32,961 bases of DNA from Planctomycetota bacterium (GTDB taxonomy: Bacteria > Planctomycetota > Planctomycetia > Pirellulales > Pirellulaceae): assembly GCA_963204965.1 (NCBI GenBank), contig CAUJKA010000006.1, forward strand, positions 1-32,961, written 5' to 3'. The notes below the pieces were generated by a model. The model saw only the letters and a program-made list of their open reading frames with translations, searched no databases and was not told the DNA's origin. This document shows, piece by piece, positions 26,354-32,961 of this stretch (its first letter is position 1; the number at the start of each line of letters is the position of its first letter). Position numbers and translations under genes: made by a program.

Positions 26354-26926
26354 CTAGGTCGTCATGTCTTCTAGCTTGCCTCGCAGCTTTTGCATTCCTC
26401 GAAAGATCAAGCCTGCGACGGCTTCCGTCGACTTGCCTAGCTCTTCAGCGATTTGAGCCAGAGTTGATCCATGCCAGTACTTGAGCATAATCGCTTGTCG
26501 CTGCTCGGTAGTGAGCGTAAGCATTGCTTGAGCCAACGCGTTGGCTCGCTCTTGACGATGCATGGCAGCGCTGGGGGATGATGTTGTGGCCGTAAGCAAA
26601 TTGGCCAATTGCAGCGACGAGTGTTCCAAGGCTTGCATCGCCTGCTCGCGGGTCACGTCGCGTCGCTGGCGAGAAAAATCGCGAGCGGTTGCCAGAAGCA
26701 CGTTATTCAAAATGGTTCGCAGCCAGGCAGCCTTCTCGGCACCAGTCGATCCGCGGAATTGATCACGAGCCTGATAAGCCTGCATCATCGTCTGTTGAAC
26801 AAGGTCCGCCGCATCTAGCTTGCTTTTCAGTCGATTGTGCATTTGGCTTTCGGCCAGCACGTGCAAATACGGTCGGTAACTCTCTAGATCTTCATCGGGG
26901 GGAACTGGCTGATCAATGTCTGTCAT
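26354..26926 (-). CDS. ECF-type RNA polymerase sigma factor
   Basis: This is a 190-aa sigma-70 family protein. Region 2 spans about 33-85 ('DAADLVQQTMMQAYQARDQF', 'AWLRTILNNVLLATARDF'), which recognises the -10 element and binds core polymerase. Region 4 spans about 137-185 ('TTEQRQAIMLKYWHGSTLAQIAEELGKSTEAVAGLIFRGMQKLRGKL'), a helix-turn-helix for the -35 element. Region 3 is missing, as expected for ECF factors. No anti-sigma factor gene is adjacent: upstream is a divergent nucleotidyltransferase-HD gene, and downstream on the same strand is the secreted glycoside hydrolase, which it may transcribe with. Regulation could be at the level of its own expression. Confidence 0.92.
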   Translation of the reverse strand: MTDIDQPVPPDEDLESYRPYLHVLAESQMHNRLKSKLDAADLVQQTMMQAYQARDQFRGSTGAEKAAWLRTILNNVLLATARDFSRQRRDVTREQAMQALEHSSLQLANLLTATTSSPSAAMHRQERANALAQAMLTLTTEQRQAIMLKYWHGSTLAQIAEELGKSTEAVAGLIFRGMQKLRGKLEDMTT

Positions 26927-27001
26927 GTCGGCTTTTCGATTCCACGAGTTGGGTTAGAATGGGGCGTCTAAGTTCAAATTCCGCCTTTGGAGTTTTGACT
27001 A

Positions 27002-27024
27002 ACCGTTCGTTGATGATACGGTTC
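27002..27024. promoter_or_regulatory. Inverted repeat in the divergent sigma factor / nucleotidyltransferase-HD region, possible operator
   Basis: AACCGT (27002-27007) and ACGGTT (27019-27024) are separated by 11 nt, in the 193-nt region between the two divergent genes. TGACTAA also occurs twice at 30-bp spacing (26997 and 27027). These could be operator or promoter elements, but short repeats of this size also arise by chance. Confidence 0.25.
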
Positions 27025-27119
27025 GTGACTAATATTGTAACGAACTCCATTCTACCACACGTCGATCTCAGTCGACACTTTCTGCCCTTCCGGGTGCCAT
27101 ACGGGCTAAGGCACCAAAG

Positions 27120-28232
27120 ATGAATCCATCAAAGTCGAATAAGTTGCGTCGGCACATCTGTTTCGAAGCTGCGCGAGCCATGTATTATCGGCAAGAGTCC
27201 GAGTACTACCGCGCCAAACAAAAGGCGGCTAAACGCATTTGCAAAGGATGGGTCAAGCCTTCGGACTTGCCGAGCAATGCAGAAATCCGCGACGAGATCC
27301 AAGCGTTGGCGCGGCTGCACGAAGGTGACCGTCGGCTCGACAATCTCAAGCAAATGCGGCTGGTCGCTTTGCGCATCATGCGGTTGCTCGAACGGTTTAA
27401 GCCCAAGCTAATCGGCAGCACGCTAACGGGCCACGTGCGACAAGGTTCCGATATTGATATCCACGTTTTTTCCGATAGCGTCGAATCGATCGGGATGACC
27501 CTCGATCAACAGATGCTCTTCTATGACGTCGAGCGAAAGGAGGTTCGCAAGAATGGCGAGTCTCGGATATTTACGCACATACACTTAAAAGATCAGTATC
27601 CTGTCGAGCTAACCATCTATCCCGCCAAGATGGTCTCGCACACCTTTACCAGTTCGATCACCGGCAAGGCGATCGAGCGAGTGTCGATTGCTGAACTCGA
27701 GCAGTTGCTGGCAACCGAATATCCCGAATTGGAGCTTGATCAGACTCTAGATCAGATGGACGAAATGCCCGATCGTTTTCAGCTCTACACTGCTCTGCTT
27801 TTGCCGCTGGAAAATGTCAAGCAACATCCCAAGTATCATCCCGAGGGCGATGTGCTGTATCATTCGTTGCAAGTCTTTGATCTAGCCGTAGATCAACTGC
27901 CTTACGACGAAGAGTTTCTTCTGGCAGCTTTGTTACATGACATTGGCAAAGGCATCGACGCTCAAGATCACGTGACGGCAGGACTGGAAGCTCTAGACGG
28001 TTTCATTAGCCAACGAACTGCATGGTTGATCGAGCACCACATGGAAGTGCACCGCATTTACGATGGTTCGATCGGCTCGCGTGCTCATCGGCGCTTGCGC
28101 GAAAATCCAAGCTATGAAGAGCTTCTGCTACTTGGGCAGTGCGATAGAGAAGGACGCGTCGCCGGAGTTCAAACCCGCGAACTGGACGAGGCGATTGAAC
28201 TGATACGCGAGTTGTCGTACATGTGCGAATAG
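27120..28232 (+). CDS. Nucleotidyltransferase-HD domain protein
   Basis: This is a 370-aa protein. About 1-95 are a basic helical region. A nucleotidyltransferase core follows with 'GS' at 99-100 and the metal-binding pair in 'GSDIDIHVF' (Asp111 and Asp113), with Glu163 in 'VELTIY' as the likely third acidic residue. An HD phosphohydrolase domain sits at about 240-330: His248 in 'LYHSLQVF', His273-Asp274 in 'LLHDIGKG' and His306-His307 in 'IEHHMEVH'. The order nucleotidyltransferase then HD resembles CCA-adding enzymes and GlnD, but the tRNA-binding parts and ACT domains of those are absent. The substrate is unknown. AAGG lies about 8 nt before ATG 27120. The gene is divergent from the ECF sigma factor gene and convergent with the DUF1501 gene. 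Confidence 0.83.
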   Translation: MNPSKSNKLRRHICFEAARAMYYRQESEYYRAKQKAAKRICKGWVKPSDLPSNAEIRDEIQALARLHEGDRRLDNLKQMRLVALRIMRLLERFKPKLIGSTLTGHVRQGSDIDIHVFSDSVESIGMTLDQQMLFYDVERKEVRKNGESRIFTHIHLKDQYPVELTIYPAKMVSHTFTSSITGKAIERVSIAELEQLLATEYPELELDQTLDQMDEMPDRFQLYTALLLPLENVKQHPKYHPEGDVLYHSLQVFDLAVDQLPYDEEFLLAALLHDIGKGIDAQDHVTAGLEALDGFISQRTAWLIEHHMEVHRIYDGSIGSRAHRRLRENPSYEELLLLGQCDREGRVAGVQTRELDEAIELIRELSYMCE

Positions 28233-28311
28233 TTGCTTCTCCTCGTGCTCGTCTGCTTACCCAGCCCAGTCCACTGGCCCGATTCGATTGGCTAAGCTTT
28301 GAATGCGAAAG

Positions 28312-28367
28312 AATCCCGTTGGAACCGGGAGCGACTCTTAATAGTCGCTCCTGTCTCCGACGGGATT
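28312..28367. terminator. Long imperfect hairpin, bidirectional terminator or REP-like element
   Basis: Arms of 25 nt at 28312-28336 and 28343-28367 match at 21 of 25 positions, with a 6-nt loop (CTTAAT). The loop-proximal 9 bp and the outer 8 bp are perfect. TTTTCTTC follows on the + strand and TCTTTC on the minus strand. It lies between the convergent nucleotidyltransferase-HD and DUF1501 genes. Confidence 0.75.
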
Positions 28368-28451
28368 TTCTTCATTCGGATGTGCGAGACGATGCGCTTC
28401 GAGTGAAACTAACTTCCAACACTAACGGCGGGCCAAGGCCCGGTTCTTTCG

Positions 28452-29912
28452 CTACGCCAAGATCTTTGTTGCAACTTGCCCTGCAACATCGGTCAAGCGA
28501 AAATCGCGGCCGGCGTAGGCGTAGGTCAATCGCTGGTGATCCATGCCCAAAAGGTGCAGCAGAGTTGCGTGGAGATCGTTGACATGCATTTTGTCTTCAG
28601 CGGCATAGTAGCCATACTCGTCGGTGGCTCCGTAGGCCATTCCGCCTTTCACGCCGCCACCAGCCATCCACATTGTAAAGCCATGAGGATTATGATCGCG
28701 TCCGTTGTTTCCTTGCGCAGTCGGAGTTCTGCCGAACTCGCCGCCCCAAAGAACCAACGTATCTTGCAGCAACCCACGATCCTTCAAGTCTTGTAGCAGG
28801 CCAGCGATAGGCTTGTCGACTTCGGCGGCGTTTTTGGTGTGTCCTTGGTAAAGATCCGAGTGCTGGTCCCACTGGACCTCGCTATCGGAGTGTGTCACCT
28901 GAACGAATCGTACGCCGCGTTCGATAAACCGCCGAGCCATCAAACACTGTCGGCCAAAGTTTGCCGTGACTGGATCGTCGATGCCATATTGCTGATGAGT
29001 GCTCGCCGACTCCTGCGAGAAGTCTTGAGCTTCCGGCATCGAGGCTTGCATGCGAAAGGCCAGTTCGTATGAATCCAGACGCCCTAACAACGCCGCTTGC
29101 TCAGTGGAACTCAACTGCGAGTCCATCTGCTCGCGATTCAATCCAGTGATTAAATCAACTTGGCGGCGTTGTTGTTGAACGTCCAGATATTGATTGCGAA
29201 TGTTGCGGACTTGTGCCTTGGTCGAAGGTTGACTGGCATTGCCAATCGGAGTTCCCTGACAATGAGCGGGCAGAAATGCCGAGCCCCAGTTGTTGACTCC
29301 ACCATGCGCTAAAGTCGGGCAGATTGTGACAAAGGCTGGTAGGTTTTCGTTCTCTGTACCCAAACCGTAAACGACCCACGAACCCATGCTCGGCCGTACA
29401 AATTGATCGCTGCCTGTATGCAGCTTTAGCGCTGCACCACCGTGAGCTGGGTTCGTTCCGTGCAGCGATCGAAGGATGCAAAGATCGTCAACATGTTTGG
29501 CTACGTGCGGAAACAAATCGCTGACCGGCAATCCGCTCTGTCCGTGTTGCTGAAAGCGCCACGGTGATCGCAAGAGATTTCCCTGAGCCGCGAAGGTGAC
29601 TCGGGGCAGTGCAAACGGCAAGGGCTTGCCATGATCACGATCCAGCATGGGCTTCGGATCAAAGGTATCTACGTGCGATGGTCCACCCTTCATGAACAAA
29701 AAGATCACTCGCTTCGCGCGAGCAGCAAAGTGAGGTTGCTTCGAAGAAAGAGGAGACTGAGTCTGAGTTGACGGACCGTCGTTGGCTTGAAGAGTGTTGC
29801 TAAACATTAGCGAAGACAGCGCTACCTGCCCAAAGCCAACGGCTGACGTCTGGAGAAGTCTTCGGCGATTAAGCAAGCCGCTGATTGATTCAGCCATGTT
29901 TGACTCAGCCAT
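28452..29912 (-). CDS. DUF1501 protein with Tat-type signal
   Basis: This is a 486-aa DUF1501 (sulfatase-fold-like) protein. The N terminus has a twin-arginine pattern 'NRRRLLQTSAVG' followed by a moderately hydrophobic helix, implying Tat export. The DUF1501 landmarks are present: 'IFLFMKGGPSHVDTFDPKP' (about 69-87), 'SLHGTNPAHGGAAL', 'LVLWGGEFGRTPTAQGNNGRDHNPHGFTMW' split over about 391-420, and 'DLHATLLHLLG' near the end. It starts 3 nt after the stop of the cytochrome c/DUF1549/DUF1553 gene, so the two are coupled. The duplicated ATGGCTGAxTCA at the start leaves either Met1 or Met6 as initiator. The pair is a hallmark of planctomycetes; its biochemical role is unproven, possibly in sulfated-polymer use. 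Confidence 0.92.
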   Translation of the reverse strand: MAESNMAESISGLLNRRRLLQTSAVGFGQVALSSLMFSNTLQANDGPSTQTQSPLSSKQPHFAARAKRVIFLFMKGGPSHVDTFDPKPMLDRDHGKPLPFALPRVTFAAQGNLLRSPWRFQQHGQSGLPVSDLFPHVAKHVDDLCILRSLHGTNPAHGGAALKLHTGSDQFVRPSMGSWVVYGLGTENENLPAFVTICPTLAHGGVNNWGSAFLPAHCQGTPIGNASQPSTKAQVRNIRNQYLDVQQQRRQVDLITGLNREQMDSQLSSTEQAALLGRLDSYELAFRMQASMPEAQDFSQESASTHQQYGIDDPVTANFGRQCLMARRFIERGVRFVQVTHSDSEVQWDQHSDLYQGHTKNAAEVDKPIAGLLQDLKDRGLLQDTLVLWGGEFGRTPTAQGNNGRDHNPHGFTMWMAGGGVKGGMAYGATDEYGYYAAEDKMHVNDLHATLLHLLGMDHQRLTYAYAGRDFRLTDVAGQVATKILA

Positions 29913-29915
29913 GAT

Positions 29916-32807
29916 TCACTTCACATTCAGAAAATCGTTACTTGCCAAGGCGGCTTGGACAACAGTTGCCCAAACTTGCAATTCCACTTCAGAAGAAACC
30001 AGAGTCGCATCAAGTCGTCCAGATTCCATCGATTGAGCGACGAAATCAAGACACTTGCCCATCTCGCCTCGCGTTGGCGGCCTAGCCATCAAACGAAGGA
30101 ACAGTTCATTCAACCGTTGATCCGCTCGATCATATTTTGCGATTAAGATGCCAGCCAACTCGGACGCTGAATCCATGACCAGCGAGTTGTTCATCAGCAG
30201 CAGTGATTGAGGTGCGACGGTAGTTTGACTTCGACGACCGGTGGGCATCGTTGGATCGGGAAAATCGAACTGCTCTAACAATGTGTATAGGTTGTTACGG
30301 ATGATCGGCAGATAAGACGTCCGGCGTAGGCTCTCGTATCGAGTGTGATCAATCGAAGTGTGGTCGAAGACGAACTGTCGATTTCGCAGCGGCACCGTCT
30401 TTCCTGTAAGTTGACAGTCTAAGCGACCGCTGACCGCGAGGATTGAATCGCGAAGCTGTTCGGCGTCTAGACGATGAATCGGAAATTTCCAGAGCAATCG
30501 ATTCTCTGGATCCAATTGCTCTGACTTGGAGCTATCTGGATGCAGCGACGCCATTTGATAGGTACTGGAGTTTAGGATCATGCGGTGAAGTTCTTTTAGC
30601 GACCAACCCGATTGCATGAATCGACGCGCCAGCCAGTCCAGCAACTCGACATTCGAAGGCGCATCACCTTGGACACCAAAGTTCTCCGTACTGTTGATTA
30701 AGGCGCTTCCGAAGTGCCACCCCCACACACGATTGACGATCACACGAGCCGTTAACGGATTGTCGGTGCTTGTTAGCCAGTTAGCCAGCTCCAATCGACC
30801 ACTGCCATGATCGGAGAAAATCGGGTCAACGGTCGAGGTCAGTAGAACCGTCGGAAAGTTGCGTGGGGTCAATTGCCCAAGGTTCAAATGGCTACCGCGA
30901 ATATGAATTGCCAACGACGGAACTGCACTGGCATCGCACACTCCCATTGCCGTAGCTCGATCAATGGCACTACTTTCGATCACACGGGCCTTTTCCATCA
31001 ACTGGTAGTACTCTGCCAAAGTCACATCGTCGAGTGCGTATTCTGGTTGCGGAGGAATCGATAAGAATGCTGCTGGATCGGAGCGTTCCTTACGAGCCTC
31101 TTCAAGTTGCGGATCGCTTAGCGTAGTCGTCTTGGGGTCGGCCTTTTTCGCTTCTTCTAAAGCCGCGTCAACTCGGGAGTAGAGTTGAGCGTAGTGTGAC
31201 TTCAGCTCATCGGGCTGACTCACCAAGCGATGCCAAGGTTTGTAAAAGCTCGCATCCCGTTGGTTTTCGATGTGAGTGCGACAATAGTGCAAGATGCGTG
31301 GATGCAGATCAAGTGGCTTAGCTACCTCGGCGACCTGGACCAAGCTTGCACCGATCGGAAGCTGTGAAGCGGCCATTAGATAGTCCGCAGCTTTGGCTCG
31401 CGCGGCTTGGCGAATCTTCTCGTAGGCGTCCGATTTGAATTTCGCCGCAGCTTGCTTCGCCGCAGCAATCTCGGCTTCCACCGCCTTTAATGTGTCGCTT
31501 GAGTTGGGATCGTGAAGCGCATGTTCGTACCAATACTTGATGGCTCCGAAGCGCTCGTCCGCAAAGGTTCTTGTACCTTTGAAGATTGCGGCTAAGGCGT
31601 AGTAGTCTCGTTGAGTGATCGGATCGAATTTGTGATCGTGACAACGAGCGCAACCTAGAGATAGCCCGAGAAATGTTTTGCCCAAAGTATCGATCTGTTC
31701 ATCGATGGTATCCATCGTCAATTTTTCAACATCGGGCTCGGCCAAAACCTTGGCTCCCAAGGCCAAGAAACCCGTCGCAGTCCGCGTTTCATCGCTGGCA
31801 TGTGGTAGAAGGTCCCCAGCAATCTGCTCTTGTACAAACAGATTGAAGGGCTTGTCGTTGTTCCATGCGTTGATGACATAGTCTCGGTAACGCCAAGCGT
31901 TTCCGTAAGCGATGTTTTCGTCCAAACCATTGGAGTCAGCATAGCGAGCAACGTCTAACCAATGTCGTCCCCATCGCACGCCGTACTGAGGCGATGCCAG
32001 TAGACGTTCGATCAAATCTCGGTAGGCACTTGGCGACACATCCGCTACGAACTGTTCGACCTCGTCGACTGTTGGCGGAAGCCCCGTCAAATCTAAAGTG
32101 ACTCGGCGGATCAATGTACGTTTGTCTGCCAATGGCGCCGGAGCTATCTGTTTTGATTCCAAATTGCTATGGATGAAATGGTCGATCGGTGATTGCGGCC
32201 ATGAGGGATTGTTGACCGCCGGTAAATTTGGCGCCGATACAGGGCGGAATGACCAAAACTGTTTGCCAGCCTCTAGACTCATTCCCATGGCAGGATGCGA
32301 TTGTTTGGAGCCTGCAGTGGACTCGCGTGGATCTGGTGCGTCCAATTCAATCCACTGACGCAGCCACTCAAGTTGTTGGTCGTTCAGTCGCCCCTTCGGC
32401 GGCATCTGCAGATTTTCGTGCTGATAACTTACTGCTTTAAGGAGTAGGCTATCTTTGTGTTTTGGACCGAGGAGAATTGCTCCGCCCGATTCGCCGCCGC
32501 TCAACAGTTGCTGACGAGACTCAACCGATAGGCCGCCATTGAGTTCCTTGCCCGAATGACATTCGTAGCAATGTTCAACCAAGATCGGCCGAATCTTAGT
32601 TTCAAAGAACTCGATATCTTTGGGCGAAAAGGCTTTCGGAGAATCGACCGCAGGCCTGTCATCGTTGGACTGTTGAGCGATTGAGTTGGTCGGGGCGAAA
32701 AGCGTGGTAGCAGCGACACATAGCCAAGCTGCAAGAATAGCGATTAGGCATCGCCCAGATCGTTGCTGTTGGGAGGCTGACTGAGTTTGTTTTAGAAAGC
32801 CATGCAT
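29916..32807 (-). CDS. Planctomycete-type cytochrome c / DUF1549 / DUF1553 protein
   Basis: This is a 963-aa exported protein. An N-terminal hydrophobic segment (about 20-38) ends at 'SIAQ', then a PSC1-type cytochrome c domain with a CxxCH haem site (Cys80, Cys83 and His84 in 'HCYECHSGKELNGGLS') and 'MPPKGRLNDQQLEWLRQWI' supplying a Met. DUF1549 covers about 205-420 ('HWLDVARYADSNG', 'CARCHDHKFDPI', which adds a second CxxCH near 385). An Ala/Lys-rich insert with coiled-coil character follows, then DUF1553 (about 660-930, 'NRVWGWHFG', 'FDFPDPTMPTGRR'). It is upstream of and coupled to DUF1501. The frame opens at a TTG (32879), but a TATAAT at 32868-32873 would lie inside that extension, so ATG 32807 is preferred; its Shine-Dalgarno is weak. 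Confidence 0.9.
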   Translation of the reverse strand: MHGFLKQTQSASQQQRSGRCLIAILAAWLCVAATTLFAPTNSIAQQSNDDRPAVDSPKAFSPKDIEFFETKIRPILVEHCYECHSGKELNGGLSVESRQQLLSGGESGGAILLGPKHKDSLLLKAVSYQHENLQMPPKGRLNDQQLEWLRQWIELDAPDPRESTAGSKQSHPAMGMSLEAGKQFWSFRPVSAPNLPAVNNPSWPQSPIDHFIHSNLESKQIAPAPLADKRTLIRRVTLDLTGLPPTVDEVEQFVADVSPSAYRDLIERLLASPQYGVRWGRHWLDVARYADSNGLDENIAYGNAWRYRDYVINAWNNDKPFNLFVQEQIAGDLLPHASDETRTATGFLALGAKVLAEPDVEKLTMDTIDEQIDTLGKTFLGLSLGCARCHDHKFDPITQRDYYALAAIFKGTRTFADERFGAIKYWYEHALHDPNSSDTLKAVEAEIAAAKQAAAKFKSDAYEKIRQAARAKAADYLMAASQLPIGASLVQVAEVAKPLDLHPRILHYCRTHIENQRDASFYKPWHRLVSQPDELKSHYAQLYSRVDAALEEAKKADPKTTTLSDPQLEEARKERSDPAAFLSIPPQPEYALDDVTLAEYYQLMEKARVIESSAIDRATAMGVCDASAVPSLAIHIRGSHLNLGQLTPRNFPTVLLTSTVDPIFSDHGSGRLELANWLTSTDNPLTARVIVNRVWGWHFGSALINSTENFGVQGDAPSNVELLDWLARRFMQSGWSLKELHRMILNSSTYQMASLHPDSSKSEQLDPENRLLWKFPIHRLDAEQLRDSILAVSGRLDCQLTGKTVPLRNRQFVFDHTSIDHTRYESLRRTSYLPIIRNNLYTLLEQFDFPDPTMPTGRRSQTTVAPQSLLLMNNSLVMDSASELAGILIAKYDRADQRLNELFLRLMARPPTRGEMGKCLDFVAQSMESGRLDATLVSSEVELQVWATVVQAALASNDFLNVK

Positions 32808-32867
32808 GATTGATGGGGGGATGGAGTCATGGCGAGATTTGGAGGGGCGATACAAGGCGGGAGCTTT

Positions 32868-32873
32868 ATTATA
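32868..32873 (-). promoter_or_regulatory. Candidate -10 element of the cytochrome c/DUF1501 operon
   Basis: An exact TATAAT on the minus strand lies about 60 nt upstream of ATG 32807. The hexamer 17 nt before it (ACACTG) is a poor -35 match, so support is modest. Confidence 0.35.
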
Positions 32874-32961
32874 GCTCAAATGTCTCGTTCCAGTGTACGA
32901 AAACGACTGACTTGTAAGGTCTAACCTGAGATCCCGAAACGCGTCGTGCCCTGTTTGAATT

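Noticed and set aside
32808..32879. N-terminal extension of the cytochrome c/DUF1549 protein from a TTG
   Set aside because: It would contain the TATAAT element, adds a charged segment before the export signal and starts with a rare codon.

Overview
The window reads as a chromosomal segment of a planctomycete, most likely of the Pirellulaceae (Rhodopirellula/Blastopirellula type). The evidence is the combination of a Planctomycete-type cytochrome c/DUF1549/DUF1553 protein next to a DUF1501 protein, a large ELWxxDGT-repeat surface protein with a dockerin-like end and an LESRxxMA motif near its N terminus, small secreted Tyr/His-rich proteins, weak Shine-Dalgarno sites at many genes, and intermediate GC content. 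No rRNA, tRNA, CRISPR array, transposase or phage gene was found.

Layout. (1) 2-2095 (+): the 3' part of a TolC-like outer-membrane efflux protein with a long charged tail, closed by a strong terminator. (2) 7095-2423 (-): a diverged malonyltransferase-like acyltransferase, then a thiolase and a FadJ-type hydratase/dehydrogenase 9 nt apart. The last two form a beta-oxidation multienzyme pair. (3) 8575-7652 (-): an Rpn-type PD-(D/E)XK nuclease-like protein with a 12-bp tandem repeat. (4) 8896-9495 (+): an exported protein of unknown function, followed by a hairpin-rich intergenic stretch and an EHD/dynamin-like GTPase with a C-terminal membrane hairpin (9777-11099, +). (5) 15590-11111 (-): a type IIA topoisomerase A subunit and then a B subunit. 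(6) 16082-16891 (+): two small secreted proteins. (7) 19498-17040 (-): a small HAMP membrane protein, TadE, TadG/VWA and TadE. (8) 19880-23554 (+): the ELWxxDGT/cadherin-like/dockerin protein. (9) 26926-23629 (-): an ECF sigma factor followed by a secreted glycoside hydrolase with two discoidin-type domains. (10) 27120-28232 (+): a nucleotidyltransferase-HD protein. (11) 32807-28452 (-): the cytochrome c/DUF1549/DUF1553 protein and the DUF1501 protein, 3 nt apart.

Most of the window is ordinary planctomycetal chromosome. The parts most worth a second look are the EHD-like GTPase with its membrane hairpin, the acyltransferase homologue that lacks several family-defining residues beside fatty-acid oxidation genes, the multi-hairpin stretch upstream of the GTPase, the isolated TadE/TadG/TadE plus HAMP cluster, and the ECF sigma factor-glycoside hydrolase pair. 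Four of the five convergent gene junctions carry a clear hairpin, while the GTPase/topoisomerase junction has only 11 bp and no obvious terminator. All family assignments come from reading motifs by eye. No database search was run.
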